Of a stretch of DNA of 11,744 nt, positions 1 through 6,612 are shown one piece after another (within the stretch, counting starts at the first letter, position 1; every line of letters starts with the position of its first letter). The notes beneath the pieces were generated by a model that did not search any database, was not told the DNA's origin, and worked only from the letters and a program-made list of their open reading frames with translations. This stretch comes from an uncultured Lachnospiraceae bacterium (lineage in GTDB: Bacteria; Bacillota; Clostridia; Lachnospirales; Lachnospiraceae): positions 1 to 11,744 of the forward strand of contig CAKRLN010000052.1 of assembly GCA_934359535.1 (NCBI GenBank), given 5' to 3'. A program made the translations under genes and the position numbers.

Positions 1-1089
1 ATTCTGGACACTGTCATATAAAATTCCTGCGATCTCCTGCTCTAAAAGCTTATATGCTGCTTCCTGCAGATGTGCATCAATGCTTAAGTAGACATCATTT
101 CCAGCGGTTGAATCTGTTGTTTTTACAACTTCAGAAATTTTTCCCATATTATCGGTAAGAACGGTCTGCTCTCCATTTACTCCACGCAGATAGCTTTCAT
201 AATATTGTTCCAGGCCGGATTTACCAACAACGTCATTCTGGGTATAGGAATCATCGGTTTCTTTTAGTGCATCATATTCGTCGGTTGAAATCTTACCGGT
301 ATATCCGATAATCGACGCAAAATAATCACTGTAATTATATTTACGGATCGTATCCTCTTCAATGGAGACTCCGGTCATCTCACCGGAATGTTCATTCATA
401 TAGGCAACCGTCTCATCGGAGACATTTTTCGCAATGGTTGTTGATTTGTATTTTGAAAACCGGTTGGCGCTCATGGAATACCGGACTACTACCACATCAT
501 AAGCAGTCTGCAGATCATAGGTTTTTGGAATGTCATAATTATTCTCATCCATCAGATATCCCATGATCTGATCTGCTGTTGCAGAGGACTCATTAAACCC
601 AAATTTTTTGTTATATTCAAGATCTTTATAAGAAGATTTCCCAAATACATCTGCAAGAAATCGGTTTAATGTGCTGCCGGTTACGTTATAGCTGTATGTA
701 CCATCAGCATTCAGGCTGATTGCAAAATCGTTATAAAGCGTATCACCGTTTTTGCGGATTACAGAAACAATTTCAGCAAGCTCGTCATTTAATTCCTTAT
801 TCTTATCATCGGAATTGTCAAAGACATCTGTAATTGTAACTGCATAGGCAAGCTCATTGTAGGCAAGCAGTTCCCCATTACAGTCATAAATATTTCCTCT
901 GGATGCATTGATGCTGATGGTCTCTTCAATCTGCATCCGAAAGTTATTCTGATAATATGCCCCATTTACAATCTGCAGGGAAAATACACGTGCGATTAAG
1001 ATCGCTGCAAGTCCGATCATGACTGCTGATAAAACAAAGAGTCTTGAGCTGAAAAACTTTTTCAAAAAATCTTTTATATCATAAATCAA
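1..1089 (-). CDS. mrdA: Penicillin-binding protein 2 (class B transpeptidase), N-terminal part, cut by the window edge
   Basis: The reading frame is open from a TTG at 1089 to position 1 (363 codons, no stop). It encodes the N-terminal part of a class B PBP, which cross-links peptidoglycan during lateral wall growth as part of the elongasome. Seen: a short cytoplasmic tail (MIYDIKDFLKKFF), one membrane segment at about residues 16-36, then the PBP dimerisation (pedestal) domain with RGNIYDCNG at 65-73 and the hallmark GKSGLEQYYESYLRG at 289-303. From about residue 331 (NDVYLSIDAHLQ) the transpeptidase domain begins. The catalytic SxxK, SxN and KTG motifs lie beyond the window, so activity cannot be judged. 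The TTG start is chosen because AAAGGAG (1101-1107) lies 11 nt upstream, no ATG or GTG precedes the membrane segment, and the first ATG (1020) would fall inside that segment. The start overlaps the mreD stop. Position after mreD is typical of mrdA. The usual Arg in RGxIxDRNG is Cys here. Confidence 0.9.
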   Translation of the reverse strand, partial: MIYDIKDFLKKFFSSRLFVLSAVMIGLAAILIARVFSLQIVNGAYYQNNFRMQIEETISINASRGNIYDCNGELLAYNELAYAVTITDVFDNSDDKNKELNDELAEIVSVIRKNGDTLYNDFAISLNADGTYSYNVTGSTLNRFLADVFGKSSYKDLEYNKKFGFNESSATADQIMGYLMDENNYDIPKTYDLQTAYDVVVVRYSMSANRFSKYKSTTIAKNVSDETVAYMNEHSGEMTGVSIEEDTIRKYNYSDYFASIIGYTGKISTDEYDALKETDDSYTQNDVVGKSGLEQYYESYLRGVNGEQTVLTDNMGKISEVVKTTDSTAGNDVYLSIDAHLQEAAYKLLEQEIAGILYDSVQN

Positions 1090-1600
1090 ATTTTTTTGCT
1101 CTCCTTTTTTCAGAAATTTCAAGCTTCTGATTAATTTTCTGCAACAGATAATAGAAAAAGATCGTAATCACCATGGTATAGACATATTCCGGCAGGATTA
1201 CCGTTCTTACATAATACAGAAAGTGAAATCTGCTGCGGAACAGAAACATGACAAAATATACAATCAGGTTACACACAATATCACTAGCTCCGATTAAAAG
1301 CAGCGGCAGCTTAATATCATCCGGATAAAACCGCTTCTGGAAAATCCCATTGCAATATCCGATGTACATATAAAGTAAAGCATATACCCCTAGATAAAAA
1401 CCGCAAAATATGTCTATAAGCAAACCGCAAAAAAAGCCAATTACCATCCCTTCCTTACGGCCTCTCATAAAACCAAAGGCAGATACGACAATGATCATAA
1501 GATTCGGGGTGATATTGGCGAAGGAAAGCGCCTGAAAGACCGTTGACTGAAGCAGAAAGCATACTGCTATGATAATAAATAAAACAATTTTTCTTCGCAT
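1079..1600 (-). CDS. mreD: Rod shape-determining protein MreD
   Basis: This 173-residue, very hydrophobic integral membrane protein is MreD, a partner of MreC that links the MreB filament to the cell-wall synthesis enzymes. Five or six membrane segments are visible (roughly residues 4-24, 31-47, 52-72, 74-86, 101-122 and 135-155). The family signature is PNLMIIVVSAFGFMRG followed by EGMVIGFFCGLLIDIFCG, with the conserved Pro, Gly and Asp. The basic C-terminus (EKRRAKKFDL) suggests that it ends in the cytoplasm. Length is normal for the family. ATG at 1600 follows a GAGGTGG site by four bases and lies 12 nt after mreC. The last codons sit on a run of seven A and overlap the likely TTG start of mrdA, so the two genes are probably co-translated. 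MreD sequences are poorly conserved, so the call rests on hydropathy, the short motifs and operon position together. Confidence 0.93.
   Translation of the reverse strand: MRRKIVLFIIIAVCFLLQSTVFQALSFANITPNLMIIVVSAFGFMRGRKEGMVIGFFCGLLIDIFCGFYLGVYALLYMYIGYCNGIFQKRFYPDDIKLPLLLIGASDIVCNLIVYFVMFLFRSRFHFLYYVRTVILPEYVYTMVITIFFYYLLQKINQKLEISEKRRAKKFDL
1101..1107 (-). promoter_or_regulatory. Ribosome binding site for the TTG start of mrdA, inside mreD
   Basis: The minus strand reads AAAGGAG within the last codons of mreD, 11 nt before the TTG at 1089. The spacing is slightly long, but no other site and no ATG or GTG exists for the mrdA frame ahead of its membrane segment. Confidence 0.65.
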
Positions 1601-1612
1601 GAAACCACCTCG

Positions 1613-2530
1613 TTACTGTTCCGTTGTCTGAGTCTTAGAATCCCCGGTACCAGATGTCTGGGATGCATCGGTATTACCGGTATCCTTTAAGTCAAGAATG
1701 ACGAGAACATTTTCCATGTGTTCAAAATCGACAACCGGTGTAATAGTACCGGATTTCGTCAGTTTATTAGAATCTGTTTCGATGCTTGCAATATAACCAA
1801 TTAAAATTCCCTGCTGATATTGGTCAGAAACATAAGAGGTAACAACCGGATCCCCGATCTGGACTTTATTTTCGGAATCTCTGAGTTCTGAGAACGAGAT
1901 CACCTGATCTGAATTCATTGTCTGGAGATTACCACTGACATTCATATTATCGCCAGTTGTCGTCACCATAGCACTTACATTTGCAGAATCATCAATGATA
2001 GAACGTACCTTTGCATAATTCGGCCCGATATCCGTAATAATACCAACAAGTCCGCTTCCTGCAATAATGTTCATTCCTTTTTTCAGGCCATCCTTTGAGC
2101 CTTTGTCAATTGTAAAGACGGAAAACCAGTTACTTGTGTCCTTTGCGATTACACTTGCTGCGACCTTCTGATAGCCGGAATATTTTTCATCTAAATCCAA
2201 CAATTCCCTTAAATGATCAAGCTCATATTTTTCAAGCTTGATCGTTGTCAGCTGTGCCGTCAGTTCATCGTTTTGCTCTTTCAATTTGGAATTTTCTTTC
2301 TGAACTTCTTCAAGCGTTTTAAAATCATTGGCCTTGTCGGAAATCCACTGTCCGGCAGAGTTAATCCCTTTTTGCATAGGAACAAAAATATATCCGGCAG
2401 CCGCATTGAGCGGACCACCTGATATATTTAAGGTAAGGCTTGCAAAAATCAATATCACACAGCCGATCGTCATAATAAGAAGCATGTATTTTGCGGACAG
2501 CTTTTTTTTCTTATTTCGATAATTGTTCAT
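1613..2530 (-). CDS. mreC: Rod shape-determining protein MreC
   Basis: MreC (305 residues) is a bitopic membrane protein of the elongasome. Its extracellular part binds and activates PBP2, while the inner side connects to MreB and MreD. Seen in order: a basic cytoplasmic tail (NKKKK at 6-10), one membrane segment at about 14-36, a coiled coil at about 70-112 rich in Glu, Lys and Leu that drives dimerisation, then the two beta-barrel domain with WFSVFTIDKGSKDGLKKGM at 135-153, GLVGIITDIG, and a late VVDFEHMENVLVI at 266-278. These are standard MreC landmarks. A Ser/Thr/Gln/Gly-rich tail follows (about 284-305), probably disordered on the outer face. ATG at 2530 has an AGAGGG site five bases upstream and lies 16 nt after the mreB stop. 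The mreD start is 12 nt downstream. Nothing in it looks damaged. Confidence 0.97.
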   Translation of the reverse strand: MNNYRNKKKKLSAKYMLLIMTIGCVILIFASLTLNISGGPLNAAAGYIFVPMQKGINSAGQWISDKANDFKTLEEVQKENSKLKEQNDELTAQLTTIKLEKYELDHLRELLDLDEKYSGYQKVAASVIAKDTSNWFSVFTIDKGSKDGLKKGMNIIAGSGLVGIITDIGPNYAKVRSIIDDSANVSAMVTTTGDNMNVSGNLQTMNSDQVISFSELRDSENKVQIGDPVVTSYVSDQYQQGILIGYIASIETDSNKLTKSGTITPVVDFEHMENVLVILDLKDTGNTDASQTSGTGDSKTQTTEQ

Positions 2531-2546
2531 GAAACCCTCTTCATTC

Positions 2547-3563
2547 TTATTTCATACTGCTGTTTTTCATGCTGAATGGAAGACGTTTATATTTAGAATC
2601 CGATACAATCTTGACAAGACCACGGACAGCGCTCTCTTCCGGATCATCGCATGTATTTACTTTGATGTTTGTGATCTGTTCAAATAACTGATCCAAATGT
2701 GCAATCTGGGAACCCCCACCTGTAATATAAATGCCGGCATGGATAATATCCTTTGCAAGCTCCGGTGGAGTCTTCTCAAGGATCATTTTGATGGAATTGC
2801 AGATGGATTCCAGGTTTGCCTTTGTTGCTTCATAGACAACCTCAGCCGTAATCTCCATCTCAATCGGAAGGCCACTGACAACGTCCCTTCCAACAATTAC
2901 CATCGTCTCTGTTCTTCCAGGAAGTCCTGAGCCTAACGATTCCTTTAAAGATTTGGCTGTTTTCTGACCAATCACAAGGTTATATTCTTTCCGGATATAG
3001 CTGATGATTGATTCATCAAGACGGTTACCTCCAAAATGCATCAGATCACTTAATACAAGTCCGCCAAGTGAAATAACTGAGATCTCGGTGGTATCTGCAC
3101 CCATATCGACGATCATAACACCAGTTGGTTCATTTACATCAAGACCAAGACCTACTGCATCTGCAATCGGCTTCTCACAGAGAAGGACATTTTTAGGTTT
3201 TACTTTATTCTTGTAGAATAATTCAAAGAAGGCACGTTTCTCAACATCTGTAATATCGGTTGGAACGGCAACAATGAATTCTGCGCCTTTGATCTTTCCT
3301 TTCATATGGGATTCTAAATAATCAAAGATCATCGTCTGGAGAAAATTAAAATCTGCAATGACACCTGTCACAACAGGAAAGGTTACATTGATGGATTCCG
3401 GAGCCTTTTCATACATGGCATAGGCAGCATCTCCATAGGAATAGATCTGATTTTTATTAATGATTGCGATTGTGTTTTTTTCTTTTAATATTTTACCTGT
3501 AGATTTACAAAACACTTTAAAGTTACAGGTTCCAAGGTCAATGCCATAGACATTATTATTCAT
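2547..3563 (-). CDS. mreB: MreB-like actin homologue, divergent at the nucleotide site
   Basis: This 338-residue bacterial actin forms membrane-bound filaments that guide lateral wall synthesis. Actin-fold landmarks are present: phosphate-1 loop GIDLGTCN (7-14), VPTDITDVEKRAFF (100-113), phosphate-2 region IVDMGADTTEISVISLGG (151-168), LEKTPPELAKDII (262-274) and adenosine loop TGGGS (281-285). Several are unlike textbook MreB: the usual DLGTANT is DLGTCNF, DIGGGTTE is DMGADTTE, EEPxAAAIG is CEKPIADAVG, and the GGDxxDE motif has Asn for Asp (GGNRLDES). The acidic residue before KP (Glu130) and Asp153 remain. The ATG at 3563 is chosen because AAAGGGAG lies 8 nt upstream (3572-3579). An in-frame TTG 60 nt further up would run into radC and has no such site. 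Gene order with mreC, mreD and mrdA supports the elongasome role. Whether it hydrolyses ATP normally cannot be told; a lineage-specific MreB or Mbl type is likely. Confidence 0.92.
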   Translation of the reverse strand: MNNNVYGIDLGTCNFKVFCKSTGKILKEKNTIAIINKNQIYSYGDAAYAMYEKAPESINVTFPVVTGVIADFNFLQTMIFDYLESHMKGKIKGAEFIVAVPTDITDVEKRAFFELFYKNKVKPKNVLLCEKPIADAVGLGLDVNEPTGVMIVDMGADTTEISVISLGGLVLSDLMHFGGNRLDESIISYIRKEYNLVIGQKTAKSLKESLGSGLPGRTETMVIVGRDVVSGLPIEMEITAEVVYEATKANLESICNSIKMILEKTPPELAKDIIHAGIYITGGGSQIAHLDQLFEQITNIKVNTCDDPEESAVRGLVKIVSDSKYKRLPFSMKNSSMK

Positions 3564-3571
3564 CGTACGTT

Positions 3572-3579
3572 CTCCCTTT
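3572..3579 (-). promoter_or_regulatory. Ribosome binding site that fixes the mreB start
   Basis: The minus strand reads AAAGGGAG here, eight bases before the ATG at 3563. It decides between this ATG and an in-frame TTG 60 nt upstream that would overlap radC and add 20 residues not expected in MreB. Confidence 0.8.
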
Positions 3580-3586
3580 TCATAAG

Positions 3587-4276
3587 TTATATGATATGTT
3601 CTTCCCGAAAACTGAAGTAACAATTATCGCCAATGATGATATGATCTGCAAGCTCAATCCCAAGCATCTCTCCACAGGATAAAATGCGGCGGGTTACCTG
3701 CCAGTCATCCTCGCTCGGTGTTGGATCACCACTTGGATGGTTATGCAGCAATATGAAATACACAGCATTTTTTTCGAGTGCCCTGCGAAAAACATCACGT
3801 GGGGAAACAAAAGCCGAGCTTACACTTCCAACAGAAATCTCACAGTCCCCTAAAAATTTGCATTTTGCATCAAAAAATGCCCCATAAAGAGCCTCTTCCT
3901 TACGGTGTCTCAGCTGCTCCATGTAATAATCAGCAATCGACTGTGCCGTATCCATTTTCAGATGATATCCGCTCTCGGTCTTTGAAATTCTCTTCGAAAG
4001 CTCTGCGATACATTTTAACTGAATGGCTTTCACTTTTCCAATTCCATCAAAGGTGCAGAGCTCTTCAAAGCTGTATTCATACAGATTCAAAAGATTGCCC
4101 TGACGTTCCGAAAGCAGCTCTCTTGCAATTTCCATGGAAGTACGGCTTACGGTTCCGCTTTTGATGATAACGGAAATAAGCTCTGCATCCGTAAGGCTTT
4201 TTGCACCGTTTTTTAAAAATTTCTCGTACGGGCGTTCTGATTCCGGCAGATTTTTCATATTTGTATGATTGGTCAT
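3587..4276 (-). CDS. radC: RadC family JAB/MPN-domain protein
   Basis: This 229-residue protein belongs to the RadC (UPF0758) family. The N-terminal part carries a helix-hairpin-helix-like segment (FDGIGKVKAIQLK, 76-88), and the C-terminal half is a JAB1/MPN metalloprotease-like domain. The metal-binding JAMM signature is complete: H178-N-H180, seven residues, S188, two residues, D191, in LLHNHPSGDPTPSEDD. The name comes from an old link to recombinational repair that was later withdrawn for E. coli, so the true role in cells is unknown. ATG at 4276 has AGGAAGGG directly upstream (4281-4288); the second Met at residue 7 has none. It is the first gene after the 93-nt spacer, and mreB starts 23 nt after its stop. 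A radC-mreB-mreC-mreD order is also known in Bacillus, so the placement is conserved, though a functional tie to cell shape is not shown. Confidence 0.95.
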   Translation of the reverse strand: MTNHTNMKNLPESERPYEKFLKNGAKSLTDAELISVIIKSGTVSRTSMEIARELLSERQGNLLNLYEYSFEELCTFDGIGKVKAIQLKCIAELSKRISKTESGYHLKMDTAQSIADYYMEQLRHRKEEALYGAFFDAKCKFLGDCEISVGSVSSAFVSPRDVFRRALEKNAVYFILLHNHPSGDPTPSEDDWQVTRRILSCGEMLGIELADHIIIGDNCYFSFREEHII

Positions 4277-4312
4277 AAATCCCTTCCTACTCTCCCAGTC
4301 ATCCGGTGAACC

Positions 4313-4321
4313 ATCATATCA
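4313..4321 (-). promoter_or_regulatory. Candidate extended -10 promoter for radC-mreBCD-mrdA
   Basis: The minus strand reads TGATATGAT, matching an extended -10 element (TGn plus TATGAT, five of six bases of TATAAT). Transcription would begin near 4306 and give a leader of about 30 nt that still contains the radC ribosome binding site. No good -35 hexamer lies 16-18 nt upstream; that stretch is taken up by the inverted repeat at 4325-4342. An alternative -10, TATAAG at 4331-4336, lies within the repeat loop with a weak TTTAAG 17 nt before it. Position in the only real spacer of the window is the main support. Confidence 0.35.
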
Positions 4322-4324
4322 GAA

Positions 4325-4342
4325 GGAGTCTTATAGGACTCC
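4325..4342. repeat. Inverted repeat in the spacer upstream of radC
   Basis: GGAGTC and GACTCC form a perfect 6-bp dyad around a 6-nt centre (TTATAG on the plus strand). In RNA it would be a short hairpin, but on the minus strand it is followed by TTCTGATATG and not by a run of T, so it is a poor intrinsic terminator. It covers the -35 zone of the candidate radC promoter and could be an operator, or a weak RNA structure after the PLP gene. A 6-bp repeat in 93 nt can also arise by chance. The rest of the 4277-4369 spacer shows nothing else recognisable. Confidence 0.4.
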
Positions 4343-4369
4343 GAAATTTTCTCTTAAATATTATCACAC

Positions 4370-5659
4370 TTAATCTATCTTCACAAGTTGATGTTCATAA
4401 AGTTTTTGTAAAGACATCAAAATTCCAAGCTTTGCATGTGGCCAGGTAAGTCCTCCCTGGAAATAAACAGCATATGGAGGCTTTAATGGTCCGTCTGCAC
4501 TCAGCTCAATGGAAGAACCCTGGACAAAGGCTCCTGCTGCCATGATAACATCACTGTCGTATCCCGGCATCGCCCATGGCTCCGGAGTTACATAGCTGTC
4601 AACCGGGGCTGCTGCCTGGATACCTTCACAGAATGCACACATTGCCTCCGGACTGTTAAGCTCTACGGCCTGAATGATATCGTGCCTGCTTTCCTTTGAG
4701 TCCGGAACAACCTTATAGCCAAGCTTTTCATAAATATTTGCGGCAAAGATCGCTCCCTTTAATGCACCACTTACAACAGTCGGAGCAAGAAAAAGTCCCT
4801 GATAGAAGGACTGGATCACACCAAGTGATGCTCCAACCTCTTTGCCAAGCCCTGGCGAAGTCAGACGATATGCGGCATTCTCCACGCATTCCTTTTTGCC
4901 GACAATGTATCCGCCGATCGGGGCAAGTCCGCCACCCGGATTTTTAATGAGGGAACCAACGATCATGTCTGCACCGACCTCTAACGGCTCCCGTTCTTCC
5001 ACAAATTCACCATAGCAGTTGTCAACCATGCAAATGACATCCGGCTTGATTCCCTTAATGAAATGAATCAGTTCTCCAATCCGTTCAACGGAAAGGGTCG
5101 GTCTTGTTGCATAGCCCTTAGAACGCTGGATCGTTACAAGGCGTGTTTTTTCATTTATGGCATTACGGATTCCTTCATAATCAAATCCACCATCTGGAAG
5201 CAGATCTACCTGTGCATAACTGATTTTGTATTCTGCGAGAGAACCTTTGGAATCGCGGATGCCGATCACCTCCTCTAATGTATCATACGGCTTTCCAACC
5301 GGTGATAAAAGCTCATCACCTGGGCGTAGATTCGACATCAGTGCAAGTGCAAGTGCATGTGTTCCACAGGTAATCTGTGGACGGACAAGTGCGTCTTCTC
5401 CCTTGAAGCAGTCGGCATATACTTTTTCTAATGTATCTCTTCCTAAATCATTATATCCATATCCACTTGAAATATGAAAACAGTCCGCATTCACGCGGTT
5501 TTTCTGCATTGCAGAAATCACCTTCAGCTGATTGATCTCTGCACGGGCGTCAATCACATCAAAGCGTTCCTTTAACTGCTCTTCAATCTTTCTCCCAAAT
5601 TCAAACACTTCCCTTGAAATTCCAAGGCGTGCATATTGTTCTGCTAATAACTCATTCAT
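4370..5659 (-). CDS. PLP-dependent enzyme of the methionine gamma-lyase / aluminium resistance (YnbB) family
   Basis: This 429-residue protein is a fold-type I pyridoxal phosphate enzyme of the family annotated as 'aluminium resistance protein' or 'methionine gamma-lyase family' (Bacillus YnbB type). Counting from the ATG at 5659, features include PQITCGTHALALAL (95-108, cofactor phosphate region), MVDNCYGEF (211-219, Asp213 probably pairs with the pyridine nitrogen) and GSLIKNPGGGLAP (235-247), where Lys239 is the likely Schiff-base lysine. The family resembles cystathionine-type lyases, but its substrate is not settled. Aluminium resistance is a historical label. The ATG at 5659 is preferred to a TTG six bases upstream because AAAGGAG ends 7 nt before the ATG and only one base before the TTG. 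The ATG overlaps the miaA stop as ATGA, so translation is probably coupled. It is the last gene of the mutS-side block; a 93-nt spacer follows. Confidence 0.93.
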   Translation of the reverse strand: MNELLAEQYARLGISREVFEFGRKIEEQLKERFDVIDARAEINQLKVISAMQKNRVNADCFHISSGYGYNDLGRDTLEKVYADCFKGEDALVRPQITCGTHALALALMSNLRPGDELLSPVGKPYDTLEEVIGIRDSKGSLAEYKISYAQVDLLPDGGFDYEGIRNAINEKTRLVTIQRSKGYATRPTLSVERIGELIHFIKGIKPDVICMVDNCYGEFVEEREPLEVGADMIVGSLIKNPGGGLAPIGGYIVGKKECVENAAYRLTSPGLGKEVGASLGVIQSFYQGLFLAPTVVSGALKGAIFAANIYEKLGYKVVPDSKESRHDIIQAVELNSPEAMCAFCEGIQAAAPVDSYVTPEPWAMPGYDSDVIMAAGAFVQGSSIELSADGPLKPPYAVYFQGGLTWPHAKLGILMSLQKLYEHQLVKID

Positions 5660-6612
5660 TTGCAAACTCCTTTATCTTTTAATTGTTTTATCATATCGTC
5701 TAAGATACGTTTATCATCGTACTGATAGGCGGATTTGTCAAACCAGATCACATCCCGTTCCCGTCTGAACCAGGTTAACTGCCGTTTGGCAAAATGTCTC
5801 GTCTCACGTTTTATAATATAAATGGCTTCCTCTAAGGTTGTCCGACCCTCTAAATAATCAAAGATTTCTTTATACCCAAGCCCCTGCATAGAGACCATGT
5901 CTTTTTTCATCCCCATCTCCTTTAGCTTCTGGACTTCCCCGACAAGCCCTGCCTCAATCATAAGATCGACACGCTTGTCAATCCGCTTATAAAGATGTGT
6001 TCGTTCGTCGGTCAAAACAAAATAAGCCGATCGGTAAGGAGAGCTTTTTTTTCGTTCTTTTTCGTTATGACTTGAGATCGGATAGCCGGACAGATGATAA
6101 AATTCCAGTGCACGGATCACGCGCTTAACATTATTTTCATGGATCGTTTCATAGGAAACTGGATCAATTTCTTTTAATTTTTCATGCAGCGCATGATTTC
6201 CATTCTCTTTTGCAAATGCAGTCAATGCTTCCCGATAAGAAGTGTCCTCTTTTTCAGCAGTAAAATCAATGTCATACAAGAGGGACTGGATATAAAATCC
6301 GGTTCCGCCGACAAGAATCGGGATCTGACCATCAGCATAGATTTTGTGAAGCGCAGCCTTTGCCATCTTTTGAAAACGGACAATATTAAATTCTTCATCC
6401 GGACGCAGCTCGTCCACAAGATAATGTGGGATTCCCTGCATTTCATCCGGCATAATTTTCGCAGAACCAATGTCCATATACTTATAGACCTGCATGGAAT
6501 CTGCCGAAATGATGGCACCGTCAATCCGTTTTGCAAGCGCAATGGATAAATCGGTTTTTCCTACTGCAGTAGGTCCGGTCAGAACAACCAGGGGGGTATT
6601 TTCATATTCCAT
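5656..6612 (-). CDS. miaA: tRNA dimethylallyltransferase MiaA
   Basis: MiaA transfers the dimethylallyl group from dimethylallyl pyrophosphate to N6 of adenosine 37 in tRNAs that read codons starting with U, giving i6A, which MiaB can then methylthiolate. The 318-residue product has the P-loop GPTAVGKT (13-20), the catalytic segment ISADSMQVYKYMDIGSAK with Asp38, VGGTGFYIQSLLYD (101-114), and the C-terminal ETRHFAKRQLTWFRRE (270-285) of the tRNA-binding region. Length is typical. The ATG at 6612 shares its A with the mutL stop (TAATG), and AAGAGGAT lies about 7 nt upstream. Its own TGA overlaps the ATG of the PLP gene as ATGA. The mutS-mutL-miaA order is widespread in Bacillota. In many of them hfq follows miaA; here it does not. 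Confidence 0.98.
   Translation of the reverse strand: MEYENTPLVVLTGPTAVGKTDLSIALAKRIDGAIISADSMQVYKYMDIGSAKIMPDEMQGIPHYLVDELRPDEEFNIVRFQKMAKAALHKIYADGQIPILVGGTGFYIQSLLYDIDFTAEKEDTSYREALTAFAKENGNHALHEKLKEIDPVSYETIHENNVKRVIRALEFYHLSGYPISSHNEKERKKSSPYRSAYFVLTDERTHLYKRIDKRVDLMIEAGLVGEVQKLKEMGMKKDMVSMQGLGYKEIFDYLEGRTTLEEAIYIIKRETRHFAKRQLTWFRRERDVIWFDKSAYQYDDKRILDDMIKQLKDKGVCK
5667..5673 (-). promoter_or_regulatory. Ribosome binding site that fixes the start of the PLP enzyme gene
   Basis: The minus strand reads AAAGGAG inside the 3' end of miaA, 7 nt before the ATG at 5659 and only 1 nt before an in-frame TTG at 5665. The spacing selects the ATG. Confidence 0.85.

Noticed and set aside
3564-3623. 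A 20-residue N-terminal extension of mreB from a TTG at 3623
   Set aside because: It would overlap radC by 37 nt, has no suitable ribosome binding site, and adds sequence not expected before the conserved MreB N-terminus. The ATG at 3563 has AAAGGGAG 8 nt upstream.
3778-4164. A 128-codon plus-strand open frame antisense to radC
   Set aside because: It lies wholly opposite a conserved gene with an intact JAMM site, its product resembles nothing I know, and its composition follows the radC codons.
4325-4350. Intrinsic terminator after the PLP enzyme gene
   Set aside because: The stem is only 6 bp and is followed on the minus strand by TTCTGATATG with no U-tract, and on the plus strand only by GAAATTTTC.
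5660-5665. A TTG at 5665 as start of the PLP enzyme gene
   Set aside because: It lies one base from the ribosome binding site. The ATG six bases later has ideal spacing and forms the ATGA overlap with miaA.
6222-6542. A 106-codon minus-strand frame inside miaA, and a 121-codon plus-strand frame at 6184-6549
   Set aside because: Both are alternative frames of miaA, whose P-loop and conserved motifs read through this stretch. Neither has a recognisable product.
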